DNA of 24,528 bases from Clostridiaceae bacterium (lineage in GTDB: Bacteria > Bacillota > Clostridia > Saccharofermentanales > UBA5734): the NCBI GenBank assembly GCA_012519875.1, contig JAAYPL010000029.1:1-24528 (forward strand), given 5' to 3'. Made by a program: the position numbers and the translations under genes. The first letter of the stretch is position 1. Each line of letters begins with the position of its first letter. Positions 1 through 8,380 of this stretch are shown one piece after another. Under the pieces are notes generated by a model. That model searched no databases, had not been told where the DNA came from, and saw only the letters and a program-made list of their open reading frames with translations.

Positions 1-151
1 GGCGCAGGCAATGAGTAGGAAGGACCGGAAGGCCGTCTGTGGGGCGGCGTCCCCGTTAGAGGAAAACGAGATGATGGTCTGCCGTTGGCAAGGCCATTGT
101 GAACGGGTGGTACCGCGCTGCGATCTGGCGCCCCGTGGGGGGCGCTTTTTT
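1..151 (+). promoter_or_regulatory. T-box riboswitch leader of ileS, 5' part missing
   Basis: The conserved T-box element lies at 101-117 and contains GGGTGGTACCGCG. Its TGGT bulge (108-111) complements an ACCA tRNA end, as expected for a tRNA with discriminator A, such as tRNA-Ile. An antiterminator can form by GGG (105-107) with CCC (132-134) and GCG (115-117) with CGC (129-131), leaving TGGTACC bulged; it excludes the terminator at 128-145. A stem III-like hairpin is visible at 74-97 (74-80 with 91-97, 81-83 with 87-89), and another at 22-52. No Ile codon that could act as specifier is found between base 1 and the hairpin, so the specifier part of stem I probably lies upstream of the window. 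In this family uncharged tRNA stabilises the antiterminator and switches the synthetase gene on. Confidence 0.88.
128..151 (+). terminator. T-box intrinsic terminator
   Basis: GCGCCCC (128-134) pairs perfectly with GGGGCGC (139-145) across the loop GTGG and is followed by six T. The 5' arm is the strand also used by the antiterminator, so the two structures are exclusive. Confidence 0.85.
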
Positions 152-172
152 ATTGAGATTGGGGAGGCAAGA

Positions 173-3100
173 ATGTATAAGAAAGTATCCGGTGAAATGA
201 GTTTCGTCGAGCGGGAAAAAGAAGTGCTGGATTTTTGGAAAACCCATGACATATTCCGCCAATCGATGACCAATCGTGAGAACGGGCCTGTGTTTACCTT
301 TTACGAGGGCCCGCCGACAGCTAACGGCAAGCCTCATATTGGTCACATATTGACTCGCGCCATTAAAGATATTATTCCACGTTATAAAACCATGAAAGGT
401 TACTACGTCCTGCGAAAGGCCGGTTGGGATACCCATGGTTTGCCTGTGGAGCTGGAAGTCGAGAGGCTCCTGGGAATCGATGGCAAACCGGCGATCGAGG
501 CCTATGGGGTTGAACCGTTCATCGCCCAATGCAAGCAAAGCGTTTGGAAGTACAAAGCTGAATGGGAAGAAATGTCGGAACGCGTCGGTTTCTGGGCGGA
601 CATGGAAGATCCTTATGTCACCTATGAAAATGATTATATCGAATCGGAATGGTGGGCGCTGCGCACCATTTGGGACAAGGGACTGCTTTACAAAGGTCAC
701 AAAATTGTGCCTTATTGTCCGCGGTGCGGAACTTCCTTATCCAGTCACGAAGTGGCCCAGGGTTACCAAGATGTCAAAGAAACATCGATTTTCGTGCGTT
801 TTGCCGTCGACGGTGAGCCGGACACCTATCTTACCGCTTGGACCACGACACCTTGGACGTTGCCGTCCAATGTCGCCTTATGTGTCAATGCTGAAAAAGA
901 ATATGTTCTGGCCGAATTGGATCAGGATGTGGACGGCAGCCGGCGTCAGGTTCGCTACTATGTGGCCGGCGCCCTCGTCCGGGATGTTCTCGGAGAAAAT
1001 TATCGTATCCTGGAGCGGATGCCGGGTAGGGATTTGGTGGGAAAAACCTATCAGCCGCTTTTCTCCTACGCCAACGCTCAGATCGAAAAGTCCGGTAAGT
1101 GCGCTTTTATCGTGGCGGCAGATCCTTATGTTTCTTTGAGCGAAGGTACCGGTATCGTCCACATTGCTCCGGCATTCGGTGAGGACGACGCCCGGGTTGG
1201 CCGGCAAAACGACCTGCCATTCATTCAGTTGGTCGATGAGGACGGCACCATGCCGGCGGATGTCACCGACTTTGCGGGTGTTTTCTGTAAGGATGCCGAT
1301 CCGGGATTGATCCGAAAGCTGGCCGACGAGGGCAAACTGATCCGCAAGATGTCTTACGAGCATAGTTATCCCTTTTGCTGGCGGTGCGACACGCCTCTCA
1401 TTTACTACGCCCGAAATTCCTGGTTTATCCAAATGACCGCCGTTCGGGAAAACCTCCTGCGCAACAATCAGACGGTCAACTGGATTCCGGAACACATTCG
1501 CGACGGCCGCTTTGGCAATTTTTTGGAAAATGTCATTGATTGGAGCATTTCGCGTGAACGTTACTGGGGAACGCCCCTGCCGATCTGGGAGTGTGGCTGC
1601 GGGCATCGCCACCTGATTGGCAGCATTGCCGAACTTCGGGCCATGTCCGATGACTGTCCGGAAAACATCGAATTACATAAACCCATGATTGATCGGGTCC
1701 ATATCCGTTGTGACCAGTGCGGCGGCCGCATGACTCGGGTGCCCGAGGTGATCGACTGCTGGTTTGATTCGGGATCCATGCCCTTTGCCCAATGGCACTA
1801 TCCGTTTGAGAACAAAGAGCTTTTTGACCGGAATTTCCCGGCGGATTTTATTTCCGAGGCCATTGACCAGACCCGGGGATGGTTTTACACCTTGATGGCG
1901 ATAGGAACCTTGCTGTTTGATCAGGCCCCTTATAAAAATGTCATCGTTATGGGTTTGGTACAGGACAAAAACGGTCAGAAGATGTCCAAACATAAGGGTA
2001 ACGTGGTCGATCCTTGGCAGGTGCTGGACAAGCAGGGCGCCGACGCCGTTCGCTGGTACTTTTATGCGGCCGGTTCACCGTGGCTTCCGTCCCGGTTCTC
2101 GGATGAGGCTGTCAGTGAGCACCAACGAAAATTCATGGGCACATTCTGGAACACATATGCTTTTTACATCATGTATGCTCAGATCGATGGCTTTAATCCG
2201 GTCGGAAAGCAATTGGACCGAGCAACTCTAAGTGTCCTTGACCGATGGATTTTAAGCCGGCTCAATTCCCTTATCCGCAAGGTTGACGGTCAGCTGGAAC
2301 GTTACGATATCACCGGAGCCGCGCGTGCCATTCAGGCCTTCACCGATGATCTTTCCAACTGGTATGTGCGTCGGAGCCGAGAGAGATTCTGGCAGCCGGA
2401 TATGAACCAGGATAAAATCAATGCCTACATGACCTTGTATGCAGCCTTGGAGGTCTTGACCCGCTTGAGTGCGCCCTTCGTGCCGTTTATGACCGAAGCC
2501 GTTTATCAAAATTTGGTCTTGAGTGTTGAGCCTCAATCTCCGTCCAGTGTTCACCTGTGTGATTTTCCGGTTTGTGACCCGGATCTGATCGACAGCCAAT
2601 TGGAAAAATTCATGGGAGATGTTCTGAAAATTGTCACGATGGGTCGCGCCGCCCGTAATACCGCGGCGATCAAGAATCGTCAACCGCTGCAACGGCTGTT
2701 TGTTGTGGCTCCCGAAAGGCTGCCGGCAGAATATCACGCATTGATCACCGACGAACTGAATGTTCGCGAACTGGTGTATCTGGATGATAGCGCCCAGCTC
2801 ATGGATTATCGCTTTAAGCCTCAGTTGCGCACCCTTGGCCGTCGCTTCGGCAAGGCCCTTGTTCAGGTTACGGACCAGCTCAATGCGCTGGACGGGAAGG
2901 AAGCGATGAGGGAGCTGGAAACCCAAGGTTATCTGGTGATCACCGTCGACGGGTGTCATGAACATTTGACGGCAGAGGATTTGTTGATCGAAACGATACA
3001 GCCGGAGGGTTTGGCCACCGAGTCCGATCGGGATTTCACGGTTTCCTTGGATACGCAATTGACACCGGAGCTGATCGAGGAAGGTTTTGTCCGGGAGATC

Positions 3101-3325
3101 ATCAGCAAAGTGCAGACCATGCGCAGAGACAGCGGGTTTGACGTTCAGGATCGGATCATCCTGCGTATCGACGGCAACGAGTATATCTGGGGCGTTGCCG
3201 CGCGCAATCAGGATTTTATTGCCGATGAGGTACTGGCAACGTCGGTGCTGGCCGGAACCGGACCCAATAGCCGTGCATGGGATCTCAATGGCGAAAAGGC
3301 CGTTTTATCGGTTGAACGGATCTGA
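173..3325 (+). CDS. ileS: Isoleucyl-tRNA synthetase, type 2 (eukaryote-like)
   Basis: Charges tRNA-Ile with isoleucine in the cytoplasm. The protein is 1050 residues. The HIGH motif is intact at 55-58 and the KMSKS loop reads KMSKH at 603-607. A CPRC zinc knuckle is at 182-185, the CP1 editing domain follows (AWTTTPWTLPSN near 223, GTGIVHIAPAFGEDD from 325), and an anticodon-binding domain fills the C-terminal third. The sequence around HIGH and CPRCGTSLSSHEVAQGY, and the lack of a C-terminal four-cysteine zinc module, match the eukaryote-like (IleS2) lineage and not the B. subtilis/E. coli type; this is from memory of the family. The ATG at 173 is chosen because GGGGAGG lies 5 bases upstream. 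The frame stays open upstream to base 11, but that part is T-box RNA. It is controlled by the T-box leader. Confidence 0.96.
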   Translation: MYKKVSGEMSFVEREKEVLDFWKTHDIFRQSMTNRENGPVFTFYEGPPTANGKPHIGHILTRAIKDIIPRYKTMKGYYVLRKAGWDTHGLPVELEVERLLGIDGKPAIEAYGVEPFIAQCKQSVWKYKAEWEEMSERVGFWADMEDPYVTYENDYIESEWWALRTIWDKGLLYKGHKIVPYCPRCGTSLSSHEVAQGYQDVKETSIFVRFAVDGEPDTYLTAWTTTPWTLPSNVALCVNAEKEYVLAELDQDVDGSRRQVRYYVAGALVRDVLGENYRILERMPGRDLVGKTYQPLFSYANAQIEKSGKCAFIVAADPYVSLSEGTGIVHIAPAFGEDDARVGRQNDLPFIQLVDEDGTMPADVTDFAGVFCKDADPGLIRKLADEGKLIRKMSYEHSYPFCWRCDTPLIYYARNSWFIQMTAVRENLLRNNQTVNWIPEHIRDGRFGNFLENVIDWSISRERYWGTPLPIWECGCGHRHLIGSIAELRAMSDDCPENIELHKPMIDRVHIRCDQCGGRMTRVPEVIDCWFDSGSMPFAQWHYPFENKELFDRNFPADFISEAIDQTRGWFYTLMAIGTLLFDQAPYKNVIVMGLVQDKNGQKMSKHKGNVVDPWQVLDKQGADAVRWYFYAAGSPWLPSRFSDEAVSEHQRKFMGTFWNTYAFYIMYAQIDGFNPVGKQLDRATLSVLDRWILSRLNSLIRKVDGQLERYDITGAARAIQAFTDDLSNWYVRRSRERFWQPDMNQDKINAYMTLYAALEVLTRLSAPFVPFMTEAVYQNLVLSVEPQSPSSVHLCDFPVCDPDLIDSQLEKFMGDVLKIVTMGRAARNTAAIKNRQPLQRLFVVAPERLPAEYHALITDELNVRELVYLDDSAQLMDYRFKPQLRTLGRRFGKALVQVTDQLNALDGKEAMRELETQGYLVITVDGCHEHLTAEDLLIETIQPEGLATESDRDFTVSLDTQLTPELIEEGFVREIISKVQTMRRDSGFDVQDRIILRIDGNEYIWGVAARNQDFIADEVLATSVLAGTGPNSRAWDLNGEKAVLSVERI

Positions 3326-3345
3326 TCCGGATGGTGCCTGTCCTG

Positions 3346-3354
3346 TGATATAAT
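3346..3354 (+). promoter_or_regulatory. Extended -10 promoter upstream of the M50 protease gene
   Basis: TGATATAAT is a perfect TATAAT preceded by the TGn extension. No good -35 hexamer is seen at 16-18 bases. It lies in the 95-base gap after ileS, where no terminator for ileS is evident. Confidence 0.45.
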
Positions 3355-3361
3355 CGTGTCA

Positions 3362-3403
3362 ACGATCATTGCCGATCGTCTATAACAGGTCGCCGCCGGC
3401 GGC
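3362..3403 (+). other. Inverted repeats in the leader of the M50 protease gene
   Basis: ACGATC (3362-3367) pairs with GATCGT (3374-3379) across a 6-base loop. Further on, GCCGCCGGCGGC (3392-3403) is a perfect 12-base palindrome. Neither is followed by a T run, so they are not terminators. They sit just downstream of the -10 element and could be an operator or RNA structure; function unknown. Confidence 0.3.
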
Positions 3404-3420
3404 CGTCTGGAGTGCCAAAG

Positions 3421-4149
3421 ATGCCGATAATCATGCTGAGCAGTTTGTTGCGGGGTACCACGTGGGAAACGATCCAGTATTACCTACTGATGTTTCTGGT
3501 GCTTTGTATTTCATTATCCGTCCATGAAGCATCCCACGGTTGGGCTGCATACAAACTGGGCGACGACACCGCCTACCTGCAAGGCCGGTTGACCCTTAAT
3601 CCTCTGGCTCATCTGGATCCGATCGGGACAATATCCTTTTTGCTGGCCGGCATTGGATGGGCCCGTCCGGTGCCGATCAATCCGACCCGCTTTGATGCAA
3701 AGCACTCAATGAAAAAGGGCATCGTCATCAGCAGCCTGGCCGGTCCGGCCTCCAACATTGTTCTGTCGGTGGTGTCGGCACTTGCTTTCTTCATCAATAT
3801 GACGGTGGCCATGCTGATCGGGATATCACCTGATAATGCCGTCTACGGGATCCTTACCAACTTTTTCTACTTGATGTATTTTTACAATATTATTCTGGCG
3901 GTATTCAACCTGCTGCCTGTGCCGCCTCTGGACGGGTTCAAGATTTTCGGTGCATTGCTGCCGAATCGGGTTTATTACCGCCTGATGAGTTATGAGCGGT
4001 ATATCGGCTTGGTTTTTCTTCTGCTGGTGATTTTCGGCCGCGGCATTCTTTCCAATATTATCCAGACGGTTAGCTTCCCTTTCCGTCTGGTCATCTGGGA
4101 TCCGTTGGAGATGCTTTTCCGGGCAATTTGGCAAGCACTTGGCATTTGA
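3421..4149 (+). CDS. Site-2 protease family membrane metalloprotease (M50)
   Basis: A predicted intramembrane zinc protease of 242 residues in the short, PDZ-less M50 branch. The zinc motif HEASH is at 35-39 and the third ligand motif NLLPVPPLDG at 163-172, giving D171. Several hydrophobic segments surround both motifs, as expected for a multi-pass protein with a buried active site. ATG at 3421 is chosen because TGGAG (3408-3412) lies 8 bases upstream; an in-frame GTG at 3412 falls within that SD. Similar short proteases are often found beside trpS and scpAB in Clostridia; their substrates are mostly unknown and none can be inferred here. It is distinct from the larger RseP-like protease later in the window. 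Confidence 0.88.
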   Translation: MPIIMLSSLLRGTTWETIQYYLLMFLVLCISLSVHEASHGWAAYKLGDDTAYLQGRLTLNPLAHLDPIGTISFLLAGIGWARPVPINPTRFDAKHSMKKGIVISSLAGPASNIVLSVVSALAFFINMTVAMLIGISPDNAVYGILTNFFYLMYFYNIILAVFNLLPVPPLDGFKIFGALLPNRVYYRLMSYERYIGLVFLLLVIFGRGILSNIIQTVSFPFRLVIWDPLEMLFRAIWQALGI

Positions 4150-4188
4150 TGGCGTGGTAAGCAAGCATGATTGACATGGGGGGTTTTT

Positions 4189-5175
4189 ATGGCTAAAAAG
4201 ATCGTTCTCAGCGGCGCTCGTCCGACCGGAGATATACACTTGGGCAATTATTTCGGCGCTTTGGAAAACTGGGCGCAATTGCAAGACCAATATGATTGTT
4301 ATTTTTTTATCGCCGATTGGCACGCTTTGACCACCGGCTATGCCGAGACCGATCAACTGCAGGATCATTGCCTCAGCCTGATGGCTGATTTTATGGCATG
4401 CGGCTTGGATCCGGAAAAATCTGTTATTTTCAAACAATCGCTGATCATGGAGCATGCCGAACTGTTTCTGCTTTTTGCCATGACCACGCCGTTACCCTGG
4501 CTGGAACGCTGCCCGACCTACAAAGATCAGATCAACCAGCTGAAAAACAAAGATATTACCACCTATGGCTTTCTTGGCTATCCCTGTCTGCAGGCCGCGG
4601 ATATTTTGATTTACAAAGCCGATTATGTTCCGGTGGGTGAGGATCAGCTTCCGCATCTGGAACTGACCCGTGAGATCGCCCGACGTTTTAACTATCTTTA
4701 CGGTCCGGTATTTCCGGAACCGCAGCCTTTATTGACTCAAGCCAAAACGCTGCCCGGCACAGATGGCCGCAAGATGTCCAAAAGCTATGAAAACACCATA
4801 TCCTTTGCCGATTCACCGGAGGAAGTCAAGAGCAAGGTCATGAACATGATCACCGACCCGGCCCGCATTCGCAAAACCGACCCCGGCCATCCGGAAATAT
4901 GCACGGTTTACGCTTTCCACCATGTTTTCAATCAAGAAGAGCGGGAAAATATCGGTGATAGTTGCCGGAAAGGTGAAATCGGCTGTGTTCAATGCAAACG
5001 AAAACTGCAGGAAAAACTATTGGCTTTTCATCAGCCGATTCACGAAAAGCGTACCCGGTTGCTGCAATCACCCGACCATTTACGGGAATTGATTGAGGAC
5101 GGGTCGGCACGTGCCCGTGTTCAGGCGCAAAAAGCTCTTTCGCAGGCACGCACCGCGATGAACATCGCCCCTTGA
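4189..5175 (+). CDS. trpS: Tryptophanyl-tRNA synthetase
   Basis: A cytoplasmic class Ic synthetase that charges tRNA-Trp, 328 residues, the normal bacterial length. The ATP-binding HIGH equivalent is HLGN at 17-20, after GARPTGDI, and the catalytic loop KMSKS is exact at 195-199. ATG at 4189 is chosen because a G-rich SD (GGGGGG, 4178-4183) sits 5 bases upstream and the protein then starts MAKKIVLSG, as family members do. A TTG at 4171 in the same frame would add only six unconserved residues. The gene follows the M50 protease by 39 bases and is followed after 4 bases by scpA, so all three are probably co-transcribed. No T-box is seen in front of it. Confidence 0.95.
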   Translation: MAKKIVLSGARPTGDIHLGNYFGALENWAQLQDQYDCYFFIADWHALTTGYAETDQLQDHCLSLMADFMACGLDPEKSVIFKQSLIMEHAELFLLFAMTTPLPWLERCPTYKDQINQLKNKDITTYGFLGYPCLQAADILIYKADYVPVGEDQLPHLELTREIARRFNYLYGPVFPEPQPLLTQAKTLPGTDGRKMSKSYENTISFADSPEEVKSKVMNMITDPARIRKTDPGHPEICTVYAFHHVFNQEERENIGDSCRKGEIGCVQCKRKLQEKLLAFHQPIHEKRTRLLQSPDHLRELIEDGSARARVQAQKALSQARTAMNIAP

Positions 5176-5179
5176 CCCA

Positions 5180-6016
5180 ATGATGAGAACCAGTGCGGAA
5201 GGACCGCTTGATGTCAATATCGACCAATTTGAAGGTCCCCTCGATCTTCTTTATCATCTGATCGAAAAAAACCGGATCGATATCTATGATATTCCGATTG
5301 TGCAGATAACCGACCAATATATTGCGTATCTTGACAGTCAGAAAAGTTTGGATATGGAGATCGCCAGCGAGTTTTTATTGATGGCGGCCACCTTGATTCA
5401 CATTAAATCGAGGGTTCTGTTGCCCAAAAAGGAAAGCCCGGATAAAGATGAGAATGAAGATCCCCGTGAAGAGTTGGTTCTGAAACTGCTGGAATACCGC
5501 CGATGTAAAATGCTGGCCGGCCGGTTGCGGGAGCAACACGGCCGATATACCGCCTGCCTGTTGAAGCTGCCGGAAACACCGGTGCGTTTAGGCATACCCT
5601 TGATTGCCGAAGATGCGGGAAATCTGAGCTGGGACGCTTTCTGGCGGGCATCTCAGCGTGTAGCCCGACAAAACCAGTTGCGGTTTAATGACCTGAGTGG
5701 CCGGATAACCCACATTCTAAAACGGGAAAAAATTTCGGTAAAGGGCAAAATGCGTGAGATTTGGCAGGCGGTTGTTCGCCGAAGCCGATTGTTTTTTAAT
5801 GAATTGTTCCCGGCCGATCGTTCCAGCAAGGCTGAACAGGTCACCGGGTTTCTTGCGTTGTTGGAGCTGTTGAGAATAAACCGAATCCGAGCCCGGCAGG
5901 ATCGCCCCTTTGATGTCATTTTGCTGGAAAGCGGCCCGGAGGCCCCAATTGATGACGATGGAGCTCTTGACCGGTTTTGGGCCGAAATCCGTGTGGAGGA
6001 GAAAACATATGACTGA
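5180..6016 (+). CDS. scpA: Segregation and condensation protein A
   Basis: The kleisin subunit of the SMC-ScpAB condensin that compacts and segregates the chromosome. It is 278 residues. The N-terminal kleisin signature is clear (FEGPLDLLYHLIEKNRIDIYD), followed by a helical middle with a charged linker (KKESPDKDENEDPREE) and a C-terminal winged-helix part that would bind the SMC head. Two adjacent ATG codons (5180, 5183) are possible starts. Neither has a visible SD, so translation is probably coupled to trpS, which ends 4 bases upstream. The stop overlaps the scpB start. Confidence 0.93.
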   Translation: MMRTSAEGPLDVNIDQFEGPLDLLYHLIEKNRIDIYDIPIVQITDQYIAYLDSQKSLDMEIASEFLLMAATLIHIKSRVLLPKKESPDKDENEDPREELVLKLLEYRRCKMLAGRLREQHGRYTACLLKLPETPVRLGIPLIAEDAGNLSWDAFWRASQRVARQNQLRFNDLSGRITHILKREKISVKGKMREIWQAVVRRSRLFFNELFPADRSSKAEQVTGFLALLELLRINRIRARQDRPFDVILLESGPEAPIDDDGALDRFWAEIRVEEKTYD

Positions 6017-6749
6017 AAACAACCAGCCCCTTCAGCAGGAAAGCCGCGACGACTTCATTGCTCCGTCGGAACCGGTTTTTCAGTTGGCTATTGAAGACGC
6101 GCCGGCCGCCTTGGAGGCGTTGCTGTTTGCCGCCGGAGATCCCCTGACGATGGACAAGATCCGTCAGATCACCGGTCTTGACCGACAAACATTGGAACGG
6201 TTGTTAGGACAAATGGCAGAGGGATATGATCGTGATCGAAGGCGTGGAATCATGTTGCGCGAGGCGGACGGAAGTTGGTTCTTCTGCACCAAACCGGAGC
6301 AGGCAGATGTTCTTCAACGGCTGTTTCAGCCGCGACATCGCCCCCCGCTTTCTCAGGCCGCGTATGAAACGCTGGCCATCATCGCCTATAATCAACCGGT
6401 TACACGTTCTCAGGTAGAAGCTGTTCGGGGTGTCAACAGCGACAGCATAATCACCCGCTTGGCGGAACGCGACCTGATCAATGAAGCCGGTTCTCTCGAC
6501 GCACCGGGACGGCCTACTCTTTTTGTCACAACGGACCAGTTTTTAATTGATTTCGGCTTAAGATCGGTCAGAGATTTGCCACCGATGGAAATGTTAATGT
6601 ACGGTACCCTGCGGGATTTTGAGAGGGGTCTGGAAATCGCCGCCGGCCACAGACGTGATAATCAGATGACCATTGACCAACTGGTTGATGCCTTTCTGCC
6701 CGAGTCGCCGGGTAAGCTTGACAAAAATGAAGCTCAAGCCTCAGAATAA
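6009..6749 (+). CDS. scpB: Segregation and condensation protein B
   Basis: ScpB dimers bind the ScpA kleisin and complete the SMC condensin. The protein has 246 residues: an unconserved, acidic N-terminal stretch of about 30, then tandem winged-helix domains. Family hallmarks include ALEALLFAAGDPLT and YETLAIIAYNQPVTRSQVEAVRGVNS, broken here only by ordinary substitutions. ATG 6009 is chosen because GGAGGAG precedes it by about 7 bases and it overlaps the scpA stop as ATGACTGA. The frame is open back to 5910, but that region is coding for scpA. A 48-base gap without an obvious terminator follows before the next gene. Confidence 0.93.
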   Translation: MTENNQPLQQESRDDFIAPSEPVFQLAIEDAPAALEALLFAAGDPLTMDKIRQITGLDRQTLERLLGQMAEGYDRDRRRGIMLREADGSWFFCTKPEQADVLQRLFQPRHRPPLSQAAYETLAIIAYNQPVTRSQVEAVRGVNSDSIITRLAERDLINEAGSLDAPGRPTLFVTTDQFLIDFGLRSVRDLPPMEMLMYGTLRDFERGLEIAAGHRRDNQMTIDQLVDAFLPESPGKLDKNEAQASE

Positions 6750-6797
6750 ATGCGTTGTTAATACCTCCGACCGGATGACTCAGGATGGAGAATGATT

Positions 6798-7679
6798 ATG
6801 GAGCCAGAACAAACCAGCCTGATTGGTAAACTTACCCGCGCCCTGCCTGGGTTGAGCAGAGGGCAGAAGGCCATAGCCAACTATATTCTTTCCCATTATG
6901 AACGCGCGGCGTACATGACCGCCGCCCGGATCGGTGAGGAAGCTGCCGTCAGCGAATCCACAGTGGTCCGCTTTGCGATGGAACTGGGTTTCGATGGTTA
7001 TCCGCATTTTCAAAAAGTCTTGCAAGAGGAGCTCAAAGTGCGCCTGACCTCGGTTCAACGGATGAAGGCCTCCCTCAAGCTGACCGATCGAGATGATATT
7101 CCGGGCGCTGTTTTACTCGCTGACCAGGAAAAACTTAAGAAAACCCATGAGCTGCTTGACCGCAATGCCTTTAACCGCGCGGTCGATCTGATTTTGGACG
7201 CCCGTAAGATTTACATTCTCGGGGTGCGCAGTTCGGCCCCGCTGGCGGCTTTTCTGGGCTTTTATTTTAATCTGATCTTTGATAATGTGCGTCTGGTTCA
7301 TACGACCAGTGTCAGTGAATTGTTTGAGCAGATTTTATCTGTACGGCAGGGGGATGTGGTGATCGGAATCAGCTTTCCGCGTTATTCCAGGCGGACCATC
7401 CGAGCCATGTCCTATTCGCGCTCAACCGGCGCGACCGTGATCGCCCTGACCGACAAAGCCGACAATCCGATCGCTAAAAATGCCGATGTTTGTCTGCTGG
7501 CTCCCAGCGACATGACATCCTTTGTGGATTCGCTGGTTGCGCCTTTGAGTGTCATCAATGCCCTGATCGCGGCCATTGGCTATAAACGGCAGGATACTGT
7601 CAGTCAAACCTTGGAGAAACTGGAACGAATCTGGGATGAATATGAGGTTTATGATAAAGGCGATTTGACAAACGGCTGA
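6798..7679 (+). CDS. RpiR/MurR-type transcriptional regulator (HTH plus SIS domain)
   Basis: A 293-residue DNA-binding regulator. The N-terminal helix-turn-helix domain covers about 10-75 (LSRGQKAIANYIL, then ARIGEEAAVSESTVVRFAME and LGFDGYPHFQ, typical of HTH_6). A SIS domain, which in this family binds sugar phosphates, covers about 120-260 (GVRSSAPLA, GDVVIGISFPRYSRRT, GATVIALTDK). ATG 6798 is preferred over ATG 6792 because GGAG at 6787-6790 leaves 7 bases to the former and only 1 to the latter. No sugar operon is nearby; the neighbours are scpB and cmk, so the effector and targets cannot be deduced from context. MurR-like control of amino-sugar metabolism is one possibility. Confidence 0.88.
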   Translation: MEPEQTSLIGKLTRALPGLSRGQKAIANYILSHYERAAYMTAARIGEEAAVSESTVVRFAMELGFDGYPHFQKVLQEELKVRLTSVQRMKASLKLTDRDDIPGAVLLADQEKLKKTHELLDRNAFNRAVDLILDARKIYILGVRSSAPLAAFLGFYFNLIFDNVRLVHTTSVSELFEQILSVRQGDVVIGISFPRYSRRTIRAMSYSRSTGATVIALTDKADNPIAKNADVCLLAPSDMTSFVDSLVAPLSVINALIAAIGYKRQDTVSQTLEKLERIWDEYEVYDKGDLTNG

Positions 7680-7693
7680 AAGCAGGTTGAATC

Positions 7694-8380
7694 ATGAAAT
7701 CAGATCGAATGACCATTGCTCTGGACGGTCCGTCCGGGGCCGGCAAGAGTACCGTCGCGGGTTTGTTGGCAAAAAAACTGGGCATTTTGCATCTTGATAC
7801 CGGCGCAATGTACCGGGCTGTCGGACTTAAAGCTCTTCGCACCGGCCTCTCGACTGATGACGAAGAGGCTGTGCGGCGGATGCTTGAAACCACCAAACTG
7901 GAAGTTGCCTTCTCGGATGACCGACAGCGCGTGTTCCTTGATGGTGAGGACGTGTCCACGGCCATCCGGACGCCGGAGGTCTCACTGGCGGCTTCGGATT
8001 TCAGCAAGCTGCCGGTCGTGAGATATAAATTAGTTGAATTACAGCGGCAAATGGCCGATCGTCAATCCTTGATTCTGGATGGCCGCGACATTGGCACCTA
8101 TGTTCTGCCTCAGGCCACCTGTAAAATTTTTCTGACCGCCGATCCGGCCGAACGTGCCCGCCGGCGTCTTTTGGATCTTCAGGCTGCCGGTGACCACAGC
8201 GCCACCCTGGAGCAAGTGTTGCAGGATATTGAATACCGTGACCGCCAAGATGCCGGCCGGGCGCTGGCTCCCCTTCGCCAGGCAGAGGATGCTTTTTTAG
8301 TGGATAGTACCGGCTGCAGTGTTGAGGAGGTTGTTGACCGCATTATGTTTTATATAGAGAGGATCCGGCATGGGTCGTGA
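7694..8380 (+). CDS. cmk: Cytidylate kinase
   Basis: Phosphorylates CMP and dCMP with ATP in the pyrimidine nucleotide pathway. It is 228 residues, normal for the family. The P-loop GPSGAGKST is at 12-20, followed by LDTGAMYRAVGLKAL, the hallmark of the nucleotide-binding region, and later DGRDIGTYVLP and RARRRLLDLQ. A modest SD (GCAGG) precedes ATG 7694 by about 8 bases; ATG 7709 is a less likely alternative. The end overlaps plsC by 11 bases, starting a tightly packed cmk-plsC-ispH/rpsA unit that is common in Clostridia. Confidence 0.95.
   Translation: MKSDRMTIALDGPSGAGKSTVAGLLAKKLGILHLDTGAMYRAVGLKALRTGLSTDDEEAVRRMLETTKLEVAFSDDRQRVFLDGEDVSTAIRTPEVSLAASDFSKLPVVRYKLVELQRQMADRQSLILDGRDIGTYVLPQATCKIFLTADPAERARRRLLDLQAAGDHSATLEQVLQDIEYRDRQDAGRALAPLRQAEDAFLVDSTGCSVEEVVDRIMFYIERIRHGS

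Noticed and set aside
11..172. N-terminal extension of IleRS by 54 residues
   Set aside because: The stretch is the T-box leader with its terminator hairpin, and a clear SD marks the start at 173.
2252..3058. Minus-strand frame of 268 residues inside ileS
   Set aside because: Lies wholly opposite conserved IleRS sequence and resembles no family.
5910..6008. Longer ScpB start within scpA
   Set aside because: The extension is coding for scpA in another frame, and the ATG at 6009 has a good SD.
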